Assembly: GCA_024235715.1 (NCBI GenBank)
Contig: JACKLW010000009.1
Coordinates: forward strand, 176,540 to 240,539
Length of the DNA stretch: 64,000 nucleotides
Direction: 5' to 3'
From: Accumulibacter sp.
GTDB lineage: Bacteria; Pseudomonadota; Gammaproteobacteria; Burkholderiales; Rhodocyclaceae
In this document: positions 18,106-26,797 of the stretch, one piece after another
Layout: every line of letters begins with the position of its first letter
Position numbering within the stretch: position 1 is the first letter of the stretch
Notes under the pieces: generated by a model
Told to the model about the DNA's origin: nothing
Databases searched by the model: none
Seen by the model: only the letters and a program-made list of their open reading frames with translations
Program-made: the position numbers and the translations under genes

Positions 18106-18258
18106 ATGTCTGCTCCTGCAAGCCCGCGCCTGTCGGCAAGTGCCCGATCGCACCATCCGCATGTTCCGGCCCTCTGTGCCAGCGCCGGCGCGCGCCTGCT
18201 CTGGGCCGTCGCCGCGCTGCTCCTGCTCTGGACGACCGTTTTCTGGGCGCTGCACTGA
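18106..18258 (+). CDS. Small single-pass membrane protein with His-rich segment
   Basis: This 50-residue frame begins M-S-A-P-A-S-P-R-L and has a short metal-ligand-like stretch H-H-P-H-V-P-A-L-C. It ends in one strongly hydrophobic helix, L-L-W-A-V-A-A-L-L-L-L-W-T-T-V-F-W, before A-L-H and the stop. The stop TGA overlaps the probable CTG start of the ABC ATPase gene (CTGA), which suggests translational coupling in a metal-transport operon. A longer in-frame start exists at 18070. I know of no named family. Whether it is expressed rests on composition and coupling only. A dyad, TAAC-N8-GTTA with flanking GCG/CGC, lies upstream near 18015-18035. Confidence 0.45.
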   Translation: MSAPASPRLSASARSHHPHVPALCASAGARLLWAVAALLLLWTTVFWALH

Positions 18259-19052
18259 ACGCCCCGGCCCCGCTGCGCACGCAGCGTTCGTCGTGCGTCC
18301 AGCCGATTCTGCGTTTCGACAACCTGACGCTGGGCTACAACCGGCATCCCGCGGTGCACCACCTGCGCGGGGAAGTCGCCGTCGGCAGCCTGCTGGCCAT
18401 CGTCGGTCCCAACGGTGCCGGCAAGTCGACGCTCCTCAAGGGCATCACCGGCGAACTGCGGCCGCTGCAGGGTCAGATCGAACTGCACGGCGTGCGGCGG
18501 CAGGAAATCGCCTGTCTCACCCAGCTGACGACGCTCGACAGCAGCTTCCCGATGGTCGTTCATGATTTCGTGGCGATGGGGCTGTGGCGCGAAATCGGCG
18601 CCTTCGGCGGTGTCAGCCGGGCGCAGAATGCGCGAATCGATGCGGCCATCGAACTGGTTGGTCTGGGTGGCCTCGAGAGGCGCCCGATTGGCGCGCTCTC
18701 CGGCGGCCAACTGCAGCGCGCGCACTTCGCCCGCGTCCTGCTTCAGGATGCACCCCTGGTCCTGCTCGACGAGCCCTACGGCGCCATTGACGCGGCCAGC
18801 GTTCGGGACCTGGCGGCGCTGGTACGACACTGGCACGACGAAGGACGGACGGTGATCGCCGTCCTGCATGACCTCGATCATGTCCGCCAGGAGTACCCGG
18901 AAACGCTGCTGCTGGCGCGCGAAATAGTCGCCCGCGGTGACACCGCCGAGGTGCTCAGCGACGACAACCTGCGGCGGGCCCGGCAGATCGCCGAGGGACG
19001 CGGCGGCGGCGAGCACGCGCCGATCTGCCACGCCGACGAAGGAACGAAATGA
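18255..19052 (+). CDS. Zinc/manganese-type ABC transporter ATP-binding protein
   Basis: This ATPase powers metal-ion import with the two following gene products. Walker A is G-P-N-G-A-G-K-S-T, the signature L-S-G-G-Q-L-Q-R-A-H-F and Walker B L-V-L-L-D-E-P-Y-G-A-I-D. The Q-loop L-T-Q-L-T is that of the ZnuC/MntB group. The first ATG/GTG/TTG in frame is GTG 18354, but homologous sequence I-L-R-F-D-N-L-T-L-G-Y-N lies upstream of it. The start must therefore lie upstream, and CTG 18255, overlapping the previous stop, is my choice (265 residues). Walker A would begin at about residue 47. The stop overlaps the permease start (ATGA). Confidence 0.85.
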   Translation: MNAPAPLRTQRSSCVQPILRFDNLTLGYNRHPAVHHLRGEVAVGSLLAIVGPNGAGKSTLLKGITGELRPLQGQIELHGVRRQEIACLTQLTTLDSSFPMVVHDFVAMGLWREIGAFGGVSRAQNARIDAAIELVGLGGLERRPIGALSGGQLQRAHFARVLLQDAPLVLLDEPYGAIDAASVRDLAALVRHWHDEGRTVIAVLHDLDHVRQEYPETLLLAREIVARGDTAEVLSDDNLRRARQIAEGRGGGEHAPICHADEGTK

Positions 19053-19930
19053 GTGAAACGCTGGCGGCGATTCCCTTCGTTTCGCCATTCATCGAGTTCG
19101 GTTTCATGCGTCGGGCGCTGGCCGGTTGCCTGGCGCTTTCGCTCGGCGCGACGCCGGTCGGCGTCTTCCTGATGCTGCGCCGGATGAGTCTGGCCGGCGA
19201 TGCGATGTCGCACGCGATCCTTCCGGGCGCCGCGCTTGCCTATCTGATCGCCGGCCTGTCGCTGCCGGCGATGACCATCGGAGGGCTGTGCGCAGGCCTG
19301 GCCGTGGCAGTGCTCTCCGGCGGAGTGGCGCGCAACTCGGTGATCAAGGAAGACACCAGTCTGGCGACTTTCTACCTGATCTCGCTGTCGGCGGGTGTAC
19401 TGATCATCTCCCTGCGCGGCAGCAGTGTCGATCTTCTGCATGTCCTTTTCGGCAGTGTCCTGGCCCTCGACGACGCGGCGTTGCTGTTGCTGGCAAGCTT
19501 TGCTTCGCTGTCGGTGGTGGTGCTGGCAGTCGGCCTGCGCCTGTTCGTGCTCGAAGGCTGCGATCCGGCCTTCCTGGCGCGCATCAGCCGCCTCGGCCCG
19601 CTTGCCCACTACGGATTCATGGTCCTGCTGGTGCTCAATCTGGTCGCCGGTTTTCACGCCCTGGGAACCCTGATGGCGGTGGGGATCATGATCCTGCCGG
19701 CGGCTGCTGCCCGCCTGTGGGTGTGCAACATCGGCCCGCTGCTGCTGATCGCGATGTTCACCGCCTTCCTCGGATCGTTCCTTGGCCTGCTCCTCTCGTA
19801 TCATGCCGACCTGCCGTCCGGACCGGCAATCGTGCTGACACTCGGCGGCCTGTACCTGCTGTCGCTGGCGATCGGCCCGCTGGGGCCGCTGGCCAGCCGC
19901 TGGCGGTCCGGCTGGCATTTCGAGCGTTGA
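19049..19930 (+). CDS. Zinc/manganese-type ABC transporter permease
   Basis: This 293-residue ABC-3-family membrane protein has about eight predicted helices. L-R-R-M-S-L-A-G-D-A-M-S-H-A-I-L-P-G is the family signature contacting the ATPase. L-L-H-V-L-F-G-S-V-L and F-H-A-L-G-T-L-M-A-V-G are also typical. It overlaps the ATPase gene by ATGA and is followed within six bases by the binding-protein gene. Zinc versus manganese cannot be settled from the permease alone. Confidence 0.9.
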   Translation: MSETLAAIPFVSPFIEFGFMRRALAGCLALSLGATPVGVFLMLRRMSLAGDAMSHAILPGAALAYLIAGLSLPAMTIGGLCAGLAVAVLSGGVARNSVIKEDTSLATFYLISLSAGVLIISLRGSSVDLLHVLFGSVLALDDAALLLLASFASLSVVVLAVGLRLFVLEGCDPAFLARISRLGPLAHYGFMVLLVLNLVAGFHALGTLMAVGIMILPAAAARLWVCNIGPLLLIAMFTAFLGSFLGLLLSYHADLPSGPAIVLTLGGLYLLSLAIGPLGPLASRWRSGWHFER

Positions 19931-19935
19931 AGGTG

Positions 19936-20886
19936 ATGACGAACTGCTTGTGGGTAAGAGTCCGCCGCCTCCGCGATCTAGCTACGATCGCCATGCTGGC
20001 CCTCGTTGTCGGCGGCTGGCCGGCGAGGGCCGGTGCGGCTGCGCCGCTGCCGGTCGTCGCCAGCTTCAGCATTCTCGGCGACCTCACGCAGCGCATCGGC
20101 GGCGAATACGTGCAGCTTACTACCCTGGTCGGCCCCGAGGCGGACGCACATGTCTATCGCCCGACGCCGGCCGATGTGAAGACGATCGCGCGAGCGCGCC
20201 TGGTGGTCGTCAACGGCCTCGGTTTCGAAGGCTGGATCGATCGCCTGATTGAAGCGTCCGGCTATCGGGGCCGGATCGTTGTGGCCAGTAGCGGCGTCGA
20301 GACGCTCGGGAAAACGGCAGCCGCTGATGGCAAACACGACGCACACGACCATGCCGGCGACCGCGACCCGCATGCCTGGCAAGACCTGGCGCAGACGCGC
20401 CATTACGTCGACAACATCGCCAGCGCACTGGGTGAGGCGGACTCGGCGAACAAGGCGGCGTATCAGGCCAACGCCAGACGCCTGAAGCAGCAGATCGACG
20501 CACTCGACGGCGACATTCGCGCGACTTTCGAGCGCCTTCCCGGCGAACGTCGCGTGGTCGTCACCTCGCACGATGCCTTCGCCTACTTCGGCCGGGCCTA
20601 CGGCATTCGCTTCCTCGCACCGGTCGGGCTGAGTACCGATGCGCAGCCTTCGGCCGCCACGGTCGGCGCGCTCATCCGGCAGATCCGCCGGCAGAAGATC
20701 CCGGCGATGTTCGTCGAGAACGTCAGCGATCCGCGCCTGCTCGAGCGAATCAGCCAGGAATCGGGCGCACGCATAGGCGGCACGCTGTACTCCGACTCGC
20801 TGTCGAGATCGGGAAAGGCGGCCGACACCTATCTCGGCATGATGCGCCACAATGCGGACACGCTGGCCGCGGCGCTGGCCGACTGA
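19936..20886 (+). CDS. Zinc/manganese-type ABC transporter periplasmic binding protein
   Basis: This 316-residue cluster A-I metal-binding protein has an N-terminal signal of about 35 residues (A-R-A-G-A-A-A before P-L-P-V-V-A-S-F-S). Metal ligands expected of the family are visible: D-A-H-V-Y-R-P-T, D-P-H-A-W, T-S-H-D-A-F-A-Y-F and a late Asp/Glu region. A short His-rich loop, K-H-D-A-H-D-H-A, lies before the second His motif. Such loops are usual in zinc-binding ZnuA proteins and rarer in manganese ones, so zinc is the better guess. GTG 19933 is an alternative start. Confidence 0.88.
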   Translation: MTNCLWVRVRRLRDLATIAMLALVVGGWPARAGAAAPLPVVASFSILGDLTQRIGGEYVQLTTLVGPEADAHVYRPTPADVKTIARARLVVVNGLGFEGWIDRLIEASGYRGRIVVASSGVETLGKTAAADGKHDAHDHAGDRDPHAWQDLAQTRHYVDNIASALGEADSANKAAYQANARRLKQQIDALDGDIRATFERLPGERRVVVTSHDAFAYFGRAYGIRFLAPVGLSTDAQPSAATVGALIRQIRRQKIPAMFVENVSDPRLLERISQESGARIGGTLYSDSLSRSGKAADTYLGMMRHNADTLAAALAD

Positions 20887-21058
20887 AGCGCCGGTTTTGC
20901 GCGTGGCGTAGCCTTGACGCGCCGTCATCAATCTGACACACAAGCCGTGCATCCTCTCTCCGTCGTTACAAACTGCCGCAGCCGGCCGGTACCCGCGCAA
21001 CGCTCGATCCCGCGCGCAACTTCCTGCTGGATGCCGCGCAATTCATCAGGAGAAATCG

Positions 21059-21403
21059 ATGCCGTCACCAGCCACCCTTTCCACCGCCGAAGCGATCCTC
21101 GCCGCTGCAAACGAGCTCAGACTCAAGAGACTTGCTGCGGCGCCCCCGGCGACATCAGCGCGCACGGCAAAGAAGCGGTGCAAGCCGGGCAAGCCGGTTC
21201 GCTGCAGCATCAGGCTTCCGGAAAGCGAATACCGGCAGCTCGTCAAGCTTAAGAAGCGCCTGGCTAGCCGCGGCATCGCCACCGGAAAGGGAAGTCTCGT
21301 CCGTGCCGGTCTGATGCTGCTCGCCAACGTTGACCTCGTGGACCTCAAGGTGGCGATACGCGACGTGATCGCACCCGAGCCACTCCTGTACAAGGTCAAG
21401 TAG
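21059..21403 (+). CDS. Small basic protein of unknown function
   Basis: This 114-residue protein is rich in Lys/Arg. ATG follows AGGAGA by six bases. The C-terminal half, R-C-S-I-R-L-P-E-S-E-Y-R-Q-L-V-K-L-K-K then K-G-S-L-V-R-A-G-L-M-L-L, has the strand-helix-helix pattern of ribbon-helix-helix DNA-binding proteins. The first 40 residues look disordered. No partner gene is adjacent. I do not recognise a named family; a DNA-binding role is inference from the fold pattern. Confidence 0.5.
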   Translation: MPSPATLSTAEAILAAANELRLKRLAAAPPATSARTAKKRCKPGKPVRCSIRLPESEYRQLVKLKKRLASRGIATGKGSLVRAGLMLLANVDLVDLKVAIRDVIAPEPLLYKVK

Positions 21404-21555
21404 CCGAAGTCGCGCGGCACCGCTTGCACCGCATGGACCGTCGCCACGCCAGGGATTTCGCAAGACCGTACTTCAGCTCCAGGCAAGGGGCCTGCATCGA
21501 TGGACGCAGCGCGATGGTCCTGCAGCTGTGATTTTCTGTTACCAAGGTGAGAATC

Positions 21556-21903
21556 ATGAAAGATGAACGAAGAGTGAAGTCGAAGACCTCGACATTGGTC
21601 AAGGAACGCAAGCGCGTCGCCCGCGTCGCCAAGGCGGCGCTGGTGAACGACCCCGACAGCGCGCGTGAGCGTGGTGATGCAGTGGCACTGGCCGCGCTAC
21701 GCGGCACGGAGACGGTACGCAAGCCGGGCCGGCGCGGCCCCCAGAAGCTCCCCACCAAGGTGGCGGTGACCGTGCGCTATAGCCCCCAGGTCCTCGAGTA
21801 CTTCAAGGGAAGCGGCGATGGTTGGCAAACGCGCATGAACGACGTCTTGCGGGCCCATGTCGAGGAGCAGCAAAGCCAGCACCAGCAGGATCGGGCAGCG
21901 TAA
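21556..21903 (+). CDS. BrnA-like orphan antitoxin / DNA-binding protein
   Basis: This is a 115-residue basic protein. The C-terminal part, V-T-V-R-Y-S-P-Q-V-L-E-Y-F-K then G-D-G-W-Q-T-R-M-N-D-V-L-R, matches the BrnA antitoxin pattern, a ribbon-helix-helix domain with a Gly-Trp/Tyr-Gln-Thr-Arg turn. BrnA normally follows and neutralises the BrnT ribonuclease. No BrnT-like gene lies upstream: only 150 bases separate it from the previous gene. It may be an orphan regulator. ATG 21556 has AAGGTGA upstream; GTG 21547 is an alternative. Confidence 0.6.
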   Translation: MKDERRVKSKTSTLVKERKRVARVAKAALVNDPDSARERGDAVALAALRGTETVRKPGRRGPQKLPTKVAVTVRYSPQVLEYFKGSGDGWQTRMNDVLRAHVEEQQSQHQQDRAA

Positions 21904-21961
21904 TCACGGTCGGCAGGTGCAATGGTCGCTGTGTCCTGCCAATTCCTCAGCGACGCCAGCC

Positions 21962-22198
21962 ATGGACAATGAGCCGGCCGGCAACGGCAGCGAAAACCCG
22001 CACTTTGCGCAGCTGCCCGCTGCCCTTTCGGCACCGCTCAGCACGCGCCGGCGGCTGCTGCGACTGGGCATCGGCAGCGCCGCCCTGTCGTCCCTTTCGT
22101 TCTTCGGCGTCTCGGCGCTGGCCGGGTCGACCGGTGGCCGGCCGCGATCGGCGACGCTGGTCATCAGGCGCGAGGATGGGGGCGTCGTCGGCAGCTGA
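21962..22198 (+). CDS. Short protein with Tat-like signal, possibly truncated
   Basis: This is a 78-residue frame. Residues about 31-56 carry S-T-R-R-R-L-L-R-L-G-I-G-S-A-A-L and a hydrophobic stretch, resembling a twin-arginine signal with an extended N-terminus. Only about 20 residues follow. The ribosome site is poor. It could be the surviving front of a longer exported protein, or a real small one. It has no visible partner. Confidence 0.3.
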   Translation: MDNEPAGNGSENPHFAQLPAALSAPLSTRRRLLRLGIGSAALSSLSFFGVSALAGSTGGRPRSATLVIRREDGGVVGS

Positions 22199-22342
22199 GG
22201 CGGCGCTCGGCGCTTCTGAATCGATCTTGCCGCTCCTGCGCCCGGCAAGCCCGGGTTCGTTTGCTGCGCGCACGGGCAGCGCAGGAAACGAGCGCAGCCC
22301 GGGATGATGCGCATGCCACGCCATCTGAAAGCTGACCGGGGG

Positions 22343-22358
22343 ATTACATTTCTGTAAT
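22343..22358 (+). promoter_or_regulatory. CopR/CusR-type operator before copR
   Basis: ATTACA-TTTC-TGTAAT is a perfect six-base inverted repeat, 66 bases before the copR start. It matches the symmetrical boxes bound by CusR/CopR-family heavy-metal regulators. The same pattern recurs at 40097 and, with one change, at 48010, so it probably mediates autoregulation here. Confidence 0.75.
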
Positions 22359-22423
22359 GCGGTGTCAACCGGCGCCACGAGCAGGCACAATCTTGCGCAG
22401 GGATTTGGCACGGGACCACGCAC

Positions 22424-23104
22424 ATGAAGATATTGATCGTCGAAGATGAGCCCAAGACCGGCGACTATCTGCGCAAGGGCCTCGTTGAAGCGGGTTTCAT
22501 CGTCGATCTCGCACGCGACGGCCTCGACGGCCTGCATATGGCGCTGAGCGGCGATTACGACCTGATCGTGCTCGATGTGATGCTGCCGTCGCTGGACGGC
22601 TGGGGCGTCCTCAAGACAATGCGCCGTGGCGGCCACGCAACGCCGGTACTCTTTCTCACCGCACGCGACGGCGTCGAAGACCGGGTGCGTGGACTGGAAC
22701 TGGGCGCGGACGACTACCTCGTCAAGCCTTTTGCTTTCTCCGAACTGCTTGCGCGCGTGCGCACGCTGCTCAGGCGCGGTCGATCGCAGGAGGTCGAGAT
22801 GCTGCGCGCCGCCGATCTGGAACTCGATCTGTTGCGCCGCCGCGTCAGCCGTGCCGGCGTGCGCGTCGATCTCACGGCCAAGGAATTCGCGCTGCTGGAA
22901 CTCCTGCTGCGTCGCCAGGGGCAGGTATTGCCACGCTCGCTGATTGCTTCGCAGGTATGGGACATGAACTTCGACAGCGACACCAATGTCATCGACGTCG
23001 CGGTGCGTCGACTGCGCGTAAAGGTTGACGAGCCCTTCGAACCGAAGCTGATTCGCACCGTGCGTGGCATGGGCTACGTGCTCGAAATTCCCGAGTCCCT
23101 CTGA
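22424..23104 (+). CDS. copR: Heavy-metal response regulator, CopR/CusR-like
   Basis: This is a 226-residue OmpR/PhoB-family regulator. The receiver has E-D-E-P at residues 7-10 and the phospho-acceptor Asp51 in L-D-V-M-L-P. The conserved Thr/Lys are in F-L-T-A-R-D and L-V-K-P-F-A-F. The winged-helix domain ends in [11 protein letters not shown]. It groups by eye with CopR/CusR regulators of copper and silver resistance. A cognate kinase normally follows at once. Here only a shattered piece of one does, and the intact kinase lies 7.8 kb downstream. A perfect palindromic box precedes it. Confidence 0.9.
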   Translation: MKILIVEDEPKTGDYLRKGLVEAGFIVDLARDGLDGLHMALSGDYDLIVLDVMLPSLDGWGVLKTMRRGGHATPVLFLTARDGVEDRVRGLELGADDYLVKPFAFSELLARVRTLLRRGRSQEVEMLRAADLELDLLRRRVSRAGVRVDLTAKEFALLELLLRRQGQVLPRSLIASQVWDMNFDSDTNVIDVAVRRLRVKVDEPFEPKLIRTVRGMGYVLEIPESL

Positions 23105-23260
23105 GCGTGCGACCGTGGTCGAGGTAGGCTGCCACCCGCCCGGCGCTGCCGACGATCATGAACCGCCCGGCAAGGTCATGCTCATCAAGGACCGCCTGCA
23201 TCACGCCGAGCTGATTGTCCGGCTGGAGGATGGGCAGCCGATGGCAAGCGGTCAGGATTC
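23105..23260 (+). pseudogene. Remnant of a CopS-like sensor kinase gene
   Basis: Right after the copR stop the sequence GTGCGACCGTGG aligns with the first codons of the intact kinase at 30895 (ATGCGAGCGTGG). After a short unlike stretch it resumes as D-D-H-E-P-P-G-K-V-M-L-I-K-D-R-L-H-H-A-E, matching D-D-H-E-L-A-G-K-V-T-L-I-K-N-L-L-H-H-A-E of that kinase (residues about 42-61). The TM1 region between is deleted and everything after about 30 further bases is gone. It is a dead copy of copS left at its original place. Confidence 0.8.
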
Positions 23261-23358
23261 TTCTGACAACGCCAGAGTTTCCTCTTGTGATATCAGACCT
23301 TTTTGGTGGCAGTGCTCGTTTCCGTGCCCGGACGGTGCCTGCTGCGCGAGGGAGAGAA

Positions 23359-24264
23359 ATGAACTTGCGCTTTGTTGAAGCCTTCTACTGGGCTGTGTCG
23401 TTGAAGAGCGTCACCCGGGCGGCAGAGAAGTTGTTCGTCACGCAATCGGCACTATCGAGCCGGATTGCGGTTCTCGAGGAGGAACTGGGCGTGATGCTTC
23501 TTGACCGCAGCGGGCGGCAGTTTCGCCTGACCGCGGCCGGAAACCGCTTCCTGAAGAGTGCGACGCGCTTGCTGGCCATGGAGCGCGAGATCAAGGCCGA
23601 GATGGGCTCGGGAGTGACGCGGGCGACGACGCTGCGGATCGGTGCGATCGAATCGGTCCTGCATTCATGGCTGATCGGCTGGGTTCAGCAAACAAGGCGG
23701 CAGTATCCGGCGCTGGCGCTCGAACTCACCGTCGAAACGACACCCGTGCTGATCGAACAGATGCGGCGCGGCACCCTCGATCTCACCTTTACGGCGCTTC
23801 CGGCCAGCGGCGACGGCGTCCAGGTTCGCACCATTTCGCCGATGCCGATGGCCTTTGTCGGGAACACGGCGATACACCGGGCGGCGAGTTACAGCATGGC
23901 CGAACTGGCGCAATTCGATCTGCTGACTTTTCAGCGCGGCTCGCAGCCGCACGTGGCGCTGCTCGATCTCTTCCGGCAGGAGCAACTCGACGTTCGGCGA
24001 GTACACACCATCTCGTCGATCTCGGCGATGCTGCGGCTGGTCGAAGGCGGCTTCGGCATTGCCACCTTGCCCGTGGACGCCGTTGCCGGTATCGGTCAAC
24101 GCATGCCGATTCGTGTCTTGTCGAATGCGCCGAGATTACCGGAGCTACCGATCCACATCAGTGTTCGGGAAGATCCGACCGATCCGACGGTCGCCTCCTT
24201 GGTGGAGTCGGCACAGCTCTACGCCGACGCGTCCGACCTTGCATCGAAAAAAGTGCTGGACTGA
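23359..24264 (+). CDS. LysR-family transcriptional regulator
   Basis: This 301-residue regulator has an N-terminal winged helix-turn-helix: F-Y-W-A-V-S-L-K-S-V-T-R-A-A-E-K-L then T-Q-S-A-L-S-S-R-I. A periplasmic-binding-like effector domain follows (about 90-295). ATG 23359 follows GGGAGAG; the longer frame from 23215 is not family-like. It stands in front of, and on the same strand as, the DUF1445, TRAP transporter and pxp genes, so it is the likely local regulator, perhaps responding to 5-oxoproline or a related acid (inference). Confidence 0.88.
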   Translation: MNLRFVEAFYWAVSLKSVTRAAEKLFVTQSALSSRIAVLEEELGVMLLDRSGRQFRLTAAGNRFLKSATRLLAMEREIKAEMGSGVTRATTLRIGAIESVLHSWLIGWVQQTRRQYPALALELTVETTPVLIEQMRRGTLDLTFTALPASGDGVQVRTISPMPMAFVGNTAIHRAASYSMAELAQFDLLTFQRGSQPHVALLDLFRQEQLDVRRVHTISSISAMLRLVEGGFGIATLPVDAVAGIGQRMPIRVLSNAPRLPELPIHISVREDPTDPTVASLVESAQLYADASDLASKKVLD

Positions 24265-24352
24265 GCAAAAAAAAGAGTGTTTGCCACGTCCCGGCAAAGC
24301 AGCCTAGATTGAGAGCACTCAGGGCAATCGGTTCAGCGAAAGGACGGTCGAT

Positions 24353-25153
24353 ATGGTCGCAAGTGCGCAAGGGCATTCGTCACAAGGTGCCGGTATCCGC
24401 GCCGCTATCCGGTGCGGCAAATGGTCCGGTCACACCAGCGGGCTGGCGCCGGATCTGGTTCAGGGCAACGTCGTCATCCTCCCGGCAGGCGCTGCGAACG
24501 ATTTCCTTCGCTATTGCCAGCGCAACCCCAAACCCTGTCCCCTACTGGCTGTGAGCGAGCCTGGCGAGTTCATGCTGGACGCGCTCGGAAGCGACATCGA
24601 CATCCGCACCGACGTGCCGCAGTATCGCGTCTGGCGGCATGGCAGGCTCGAGTCCGAGCCGATGGATGTCGTCGACCTGTGGCGGGATGATCTGGTGACC
24701 TTTGTCGTCGGCTGTTCATTCTCTTTCGAGCAGGCCTTGCTCGACGACGGCATCGTGCTGCGTCACGTCAGCGAAGGCAAGAACGTGGCGATGTACCGCA
24801 CCAGCATCGACACCGTGCCGGCGGGCGAGTTTTGCGGTCCACTGGTGGTGTCGATGCGTCCCTTGCGCGCGAGCGACGCCATCCGCGCCGTTCAGATCAC
24901 CTCGCGTTTTCCAAACGTCCACGGCGCGCCGGTTCATCTCGGCGATCCGGCGCTGATCGGCATCGAGCGTCTGGCGGAACCGGATTACGGTGACCCGGTC
25001 GAGGTGCGCGCCGACGAACTTCCCGTTTTCTGGGCTTGCGGCGTCACGCCGCAAGCCGCGCTGCTGCAGGCGCGCCCCGAAGTCTGCATCACCCACGCCC
25101 CTGGGGCGATGCTGATTACCGACTTGTCCAATCGTCGATTGGCAAGTTTCTGA
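24353..25153 (+). CDS. DUF1445 / D-glutamate cyclase-like protein
   Basis: This 266-residue protein belongs to the DUF1445 (YcsI, putative hydro-lyase) family. Typical segments are [14 protein letters not shown], the Cys-containing [17 protein letters not shown] and the late [10 protein letters not shown] with T-H-A-P-G. A mammalian relative interconverts D-glutamate and 5-oxo-D-proline. The location beside pxpBCA, whose product hydrolyses 5-oxoproline, makes a related cyclase or lactamase role reasonable, but the activity is inferred. Next to a TRAP transporter, as in many genomes. Confidence 0.82.
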   Translation: MVASAQGHSSQGAGIRAAIRCGKWSGHTSGLAPDLVQGNVVILPAGAANDFLRYCQRNPKPCPLLAVSEPGEFMLDALGSDIDIRTDVPQYRVWRHGRLESEPMDVVDLWRDDLVTFVVGCSFSFEQALLDDGIVLRHVSEGKNVAMYRTSIDTVPAGEFCGPLVVSMRPLRASDAIRAVQITSRFPNVHGAPVHLGDPALIGIERLAEPDYGDPVEVRADELPVFWACGVTPQAALLQARPEVCITHAPGAMLITDLSNRRLASF

Positions 25154-25179
25154 ACAATAGAGAAAAGAGGAGACGACCA

Positions 25180-26139
25180 ATGAAGAAACTGCTATTCACC
25201 TGCCTGCTAGCCACCGCTTGTGCCGCCCAGGCGCAGACCAAATGGGACCTGCCATCCGGGTACGCGGCGAACACTTTCCAGACGCAGAACCTGGAGCAAT
25301 TCGTCAAGGACGTGAACGCGGCCAGCGGCGGCAAGCTGGCCATCACCCTGCATCCGGGTGCGTCACTGTTCAAGCAACCGGAAATCAAGCGGGCGATTCA
25401 GACCGGCCTGGTGCCGATGGGCGAGTTCATCATCTCCGGTCAGTCGAACGAAAATCCGCTGTTCGGTGTCGATTCGATTCCGTTCCTCGCCACCAGCTAC
25501 GCCGAGGCGCGCAAACTCTATGATGCGGCCAGGCCGGTGCAAGAGAAAGTGCTCGCGGCGCAAGGCTTGAAACTGCTCTACTCGGTGCCGTGGCCCGGCC
25601 AGTCGCTGTACTCGGTCAGCGCCATCAATGGCCCGGAAGACCTCAAGGGCAGCAAGATGCGGACGTACAACCCGGCAACGACCAAGATTGCGCAGATGCT
25701 GGGTGCCGCGCCGGTGACGATTCAGTTGCCGGAACTCGGCCAGGCCCTGGCCACGGGCGCCGCGCAGAACTTCCTCACCTCCAGCGCCAGCGGCGCCGAT
25801 GGCAAACTCTACGAGCAGACCAAGTTCTTCTACCCGGTCAACGCCTGGTATCCACGCAACGTCGTCGCCGTCAGTCAGAAAGCCTTCGACGGGCTTGACA
25901 AGGCAACGCAGGATGCATTGCTTAAAGCGGCGGCGGCGGCCGAGACGCGGGGCTGGCAGGCCAGCGAGAAGAACGACGCCGATTCGCTGAAAGTGCTGCA
26001 GAGCAATGGCATGACCATCGCGCAGCCTTCGGAGGCCTTGCGCAAGGAGCTCAAGCGTATTGGCGAGACCATGACCGCCGAGTGGCTGGCTGCCGCCGGG
26101 CCCGACGGCAAGGCGATCGTCGACGCCTATCGGAAGTAA
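25180..26139 (+). CDS. TRAP transporter substrate-binding protein, DctP family
   Basis: This 319-residue periplasmic solute-binding protein has a signal peptide ending A-A-Q-A-Q before T-K-W-D-L. The helix L-E-Q-F-V-K-D-V and the conserved F-L-T-S-S-A-S-G region fit the DctP fold. The Arg expected to bind the substrate carboxylate is likely in S-K-M-R-T-Y-N-P. The start follows AGAGGAGA. The neighbouring 5-oxoprolinase genes suggest pyroglutamate or a similar cyclic amino acid as substrate. It is followed by two hairpins before the permease genes. Confidence 0.9.
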   Translation: MKKLLFTCLLATACAAQAQTKWDLPSGYAANTFQTQNLEQFVKDVNAASGGKLAITLHPGASLFKQPEIKRAIQTGLVPMGEFIISGQSNENPLFGVDSIPFLATSYAEARKLYDAARPVQEKVLAAQGLKLLYSVPWPGQSLYSVSAINGPEDLKGSKMRTYNPATTKIAQMLGAAPVTIQLPELGQALATGAAQNFLTSSASGADGKLYEQTKFFYPVNAWYPRNVVAVSQKAFDGLDKATQDALLKAAAAAETRGWQASEKNDADSLKVLQSNGMTIAQPSEALRKELKRIGETMTAEWLAAAGPDGKAIVDAYRK

Positions 26140-26147
26140 GGTCTAAC

Positions 26148-26193
26148 GCCTGGCGGACCCCGCCAGGCGCGTTTCACTCCCCGCTGCGGGGGA
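26148..26193 (+). promoter_or_regulatory. Two tandem hairpins between dctP and dctQ
   Basis: GCCTGGCGG-ACC-CCGCCAGGC (26148-26168) is a nine-base-pair stem. Nine bases later CCCCGC-T-GCGGGG (26179-26191) forms a second. No T-run follows. Their place after a binding-protein gene suggests mRNA stabilisation or partial attenuation that lowers permease expression relative to the binding protein. Confidence 0.6.
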
Positions 26194-26267
26194 ACAATGA
26201 TCGCCGTGCGAGTGATCGATGATCGTGAGCGCCATGCGCAAAATCACGACTGACGAGGAGACCGAAG

Positions 26268-26780
26268 TTGAACAAATTCGCCAATCCCATTTACAGGGCA
26301 TTGCTGGCACTGGCCTGTGTGTCGATGGTGGCTGCGCTGATGTCCGTGATGCTGGGCATCATCGGGCGCCAGATTGACTGGAATCTTCCCGGCCTCGATG
26401 CCTATGCCGGGTATTCGATCGCGGCGGCGCTTTTTCTGGCACTTCCCGCGGCGTTCAAGCACGGCGACCACATACGCGTATCTCTGGTCCTGCAATGGCT
26501 AAGCCCCCGGGTACGCAGCTGTTTTGAATTTGGCTGCCTGGCCACCGGCCTGGTGCTGGCGGCCTATCTGTGCTGGTTCTCCTCCACTCTGGTATGGGTT
26601 TCCTACACGCTCCACGACGTTTCGCCGGCGGCAGATGTGACGCCAATGTGGATCCCTCAGTTGAGCATGGCGATCGGCTGTGCCGGCTTCCTGCTGGCTT
26701 TTGTTCATGCCCTGGTCGCTCGCTTGCAGGGCCAGCCGTTTTTTGACGCTGCGCACGCCGAAGCCGAACGCGCTCAATAG
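26268..26780 (+). CDS. TRAP transporter small permease, DctQ family
   Basis: This 170-residue protein has four predicted helices, as in DctQ. It starts at TTG 26268, seven bases after GAGGAG, giving M-N-K-F-A-N-P-I-Y-R-A-L. The motif F-K-H-G-D-H-I-R-V lies in the expected loop after helix two. It forms the membrane complex with the large DctM permease encoded 17 bases downstream. Confidence 0.9.
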   Translation: MNKFANPIYRALLALACVSMVAALMSVMLGIIGRQIDWNLPGLDAYAGYSIAAALFLALPAAFKHGDHIRVSLVLQWLSPRVRSCFEFGCLATGLVLAAYLCWFSSTLVWVSYTLHDVSPAADVTPMWIPQLSMAIGCAGFLLAFVHALVARLQGQPFFDAAHAEAERAQ

Positions 26781-26797
26781 ACGAGGAGGAAGAGATC

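Noticed and set aside
18008-18565. A 185-codon plus-strand frame overlapping the metal ABC ATPase.
   Set aside because: Its second half is a shifted reading of the ATPase gene and the first half is low-complexity; not a gene.
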